A DNA stretch of 6,115 nucleotides from Candidatus Omnitrophica bacterium UBA1562 (GTDB lineage Bacteria > Omnitrophota > Gorgyraeia > Gygaellales > Profunditerraquicolaceae): contig DCOU01000152.1 in assembly GCA_002322525.1 (NCBI GenBank), positions 1 through 6,115 on the forward strand, read 5' to 3'. Each line of letters opens with the position of its first letter. Positions within the stretch are counted from its first letter, which is position 1. Both the position numbers and the translations under genes were made by a program. This document shows positions 5,251-6,115 of the stretch, piece after piece. The notes under the pieces were generated by a model. That model worked only from the letters and a program-made list of their open reading frames with translations, made no database searches and was not told the DNA's origin.

Positions 5251-5334
5251 ATGAACCCCGCACCTTTTTACTTATTCAAGGTGCCGGGATTAAGATTCCA
5301 AGCAGTTTTTGAATATTTAAAAGGTGCGGGATGA
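5251..5334 (+). CDS. Candidate 27-codon leader peptide before aroK
   Basis: An ATG at 5251, seven bases after the -10 box, opens a 27-codon frame whose TGA (5332-5334) overlaps the aroK ATG (5331-5333) as ATGA. The peptide starts MNPAPFYLF and contains four Phe (6, 9, 16, 20) and two Tyr (7, 22), six aromatics in 27 residues. It would be translated from a leaderless transcript, since no Shine-Dalgarno precedes it. It runs through both hairpins of the leader, so ribosome movement would change which hairpin can form. Position before an aromatic-pathway gene suggests a regulatory leader, but the aromatics are spread out and not clustered as in classical pheA or trp leaders. The frame may also be chance. 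Confidence 0.4.
   Translation: MNPAPFYLFKVPGLRFQAVFEYLKGAG
5257..5330 (+). promoter_or_regulatory. Mutually exclusive hairpins controlling the aroK start
   Basis: Arm 1, CCCGCACCTTTT (5257-5268), is exactly complementary to AAAAGGTGCGGG (5319-5330), a 12-bp pairing that covers the AAGG ribosome-binding site of aroK and ends at its ATG. Arm 1 can also pair with AAGGTGCCGGG (5278-5288), 10 bp with one bulged C and an 11-base loop, leaving the aroK site free. Only one pairing can exist at a time. The local hairpin forms first during transcription; the long-range one would be the OFF state. A ribosome on the leader ORF would block arm 1 and keep aroK open. This is inference from base pairing. 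Confidence 0.6.
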
Positions 5335-5879
5335 ATAATATCTATCTTGTGGGGTTCATGGGAACAGGCAAAACCGAGGTAGGGAAGGGACTGGCTAAGA
5401 AAAAGACACTACAATTCGTTGACCTGGATGAATTAATTGAACTGCGGGAAAAAAGGACTATTTCCGATATCTTTGCTGGTGACGGTGAGCCCTATTTTCG
5501 TAAGGTAGAGAAGCGGATTTTAAAGGAAGTGAGCAAGGAAAATAAATTTGTGGTAGCCTGCGGAGGAGGAATTGTCCTGGATAAAGATAATATTAAAATA
5601 ATGAAAGAGACAGGGATAATTATTTGCCTGACTGCCGTGCCTCAGGTAATATTAGAAAGAACCAGCGCCTATCGCCACAGGCCTTTGTTAAATGTGAGCA
5701 ATCGCCGTAAACAGATAGAGCTGCTTCTTAAATTGCGCGCTCCTTACTACGCGCAAGCAGATAAAACTATTGATACATCAAAAATTTCTATAAATGAGGT
5801 AGTAGATATAATTACAAGGTTAATTTCTGGTAAGTTAAAAGTCAAAAGTAAAAAGGAAAAACTACAAGTTAAAAGATGA
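5331..5879 (+). CDS. aroK: Shikimate kinase
   Basis: AroK phosphorylates shikimate at the 3-hydroxyl with ATP, two steps before AroC. The 182 residues show the Walker A loop GFMGTGKT (8-15), DLDELIE (31-37, the aspartate pair that binds Mg and shikimate), EPYFRKVE (53-60, Arg57 binding shikimate), the GGG motif (78-80), the lid RHRPLL (115-120, Arg117) and the final shikimate-binding LRAPYYAQAD (135-144, Arg136). All catalytic residues are present. The ATG at 5331 is fixed by the Walker A distance and by a weak AAGG at 5321-5324. It overlaps the leader ORF before it and the dprA start after it by ATGA. The last 15 or so residues are a Lys-rich tail encoded by a heptamer repeat and not part of the fold. 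Confidence 0.96.
   Translation: MNNIYLVGFMGTGKTEVGKGLAKKKTLQFVDLDELIELREKRTISDIFAGDGEPYFRKVEKRILKEVSKENKFVVACGGGIVLDKDNIKIMKETGIIICLTAVPQVILERTSAYRHRPLLNVSNRRKQIELLLKLRAPYYAQADKTIDTSKISINEVVDIITRLISGKLKVKSKKEKLQVKR
5832..5874 (+). repeat. Degenerate 7-bp tandem repeat in the aroK 3' end
   Basis: Successive heptamers AAGTTAA, AAGTCAA, AAGTAAA and AAGGAAA (5832-5859) are followed by a decayed unit and another AAGTTAAAAG (5865-5874). The period of 7 does not match codons, so this is a DNA-level repeat that happens to be read as a Lys-rich tail. It resembles short tandem heptamer repeats that bacteria often carry between genes. Here it has extended aroK and lies across the dprA ribosome-binding region. 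Confidence 0.6.
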
Positions 5880-6115
5880 TTAGACTAGAAGCTTTAATCG
5901 GCCTGAATATGTTTTGCGATATCGGGAGCGCGCGTTTAAAGAAGCTGCTCAATTATTTTGAAAAGCCGGAAAATATTTTAAAAGCTCCTTGTGAAAAATT
6001 AATGGGGGTTTCAGGCATTGGCAAAGAAATCGCCAGAAAAGTCACTTCTCTTAAGGAAAAAGATATAGACGAGGAGCTTGATTTAGCCAAGAAATATAAT
6101 CTAAAAATTATAACT
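5876..6115 (+). CDS. dprA: DNA-processing protein DprA, 5' part
   Basis: Only the first 80 residues are in the window. DprA binds incoming single-stranded DNA and loads RecA during transformation. What is visible is the N-terminal helix-hairpin-helix part: LIGLNMFCDIGSARLKKLL (7-25), FEKPENIL (28-35), MGVSGIGKEIARKV (43-56) and the lead into the Rossmann core at AKKYNLKIIT (71-80). The Rossmann fold with the ssDNA-binding residues lies beyond position 6115. The ATG at 5876 overlaps the aroK TGA (ATGA), so expression is probably coupled to aroK; the weak ribosome-binding site lies in the heptamer repeat. No other competence gene is visible, and DprA is widespread in bacteria not known to be transformable. 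Confidence 0.85.
   Translation, partial: MIRLEALIGLNMFCDIGSARLKKLLNYFEKPENILKAPCEKLMGVSGIGKEIARKVTSLKEKDIDEELDLAKKYNLKIIT

Noticed and set aside
1..6115. CRISPR array, tRNA, rRNA, prophage or toxin-antitoxin pair
   Set aside because: No regularly spaced direct repeats, tRNA-like cloverleaf, rRNA motif or phage or toxin family was seen. The hairpins differ in sequence and spacing, unlike CRISPR.

Overview
The window looks like a chromosomal piece of an uncultured, AT-leaning bacterium. No rRNA or tRNA gene is present, so lineage can only be guessed. Strong Shine-Dalgarno sites, bacterial -35/-10 promoters, a SpoVG-family gene without other sporulation genes, a DUF3786 gene, a short Ski2-type helicase and REP-like repeats together suggest a deep-branching environmental lineage. 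Candidatus Omnitrophota or a relative is a guess from general resemblance, not a demonstrated assignment.

Layout. Bases 1-354 carry no convincing gene: a rho-independent terminator for a gene left of the window, a gene-free stretch with a perfect 16-bp hairpin, and a REP-like inverted repeat just past the helicase stop. Bases 355-2232 (minus strand) encode a 625-residue Ski2-like DExH helicase. The divergent gap 2233-2562 holds four long, mutually unrelated hairpins in a row, then a clear promoter whose -10 box lies only 8 bases before the next ATG. The plus-strand cluster then runs: DUF3786 protein (2563-3114), secreted thermonuclease-like protein (3138-3698), a second REP-like hairpin, chorismate synthase aroC (3793-4857), SpoVG-family protein (4904-5161), a strong terminator-type hairpin, a new promoter, a 27-codon leader ORF, shikimate kinase aroK (5331-5879), and the start of dprA, cut by the window edge.

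How the genes fit together. AroK and AroC catalyse the shikimate phosphorylation step and the final step of the chorismate pathway, so the right half is an aromatic-biosynthesis locus with SpoVG inserted between the two enzymes. aroK and dprA overlap by ATGA and are probably translationally coupled.

The most interesting signals are regulatory. First, the aroK leader has a consensus promoter, a short aromatic-rich ORF starting almost at the predicted transcript 5' end and overlapping aroK by ATGA, and two mutually exclusive hairpins, one of which covers the aroK ribosome-binding site. Second, the SpoVG ribosome-binding site lies in a 14-bp stem that starts three bases after the aroC stop codon. 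Both look like candidates for control of translation by upstream translation. Neither has been tested by folding software, comparative genomics or experiment.
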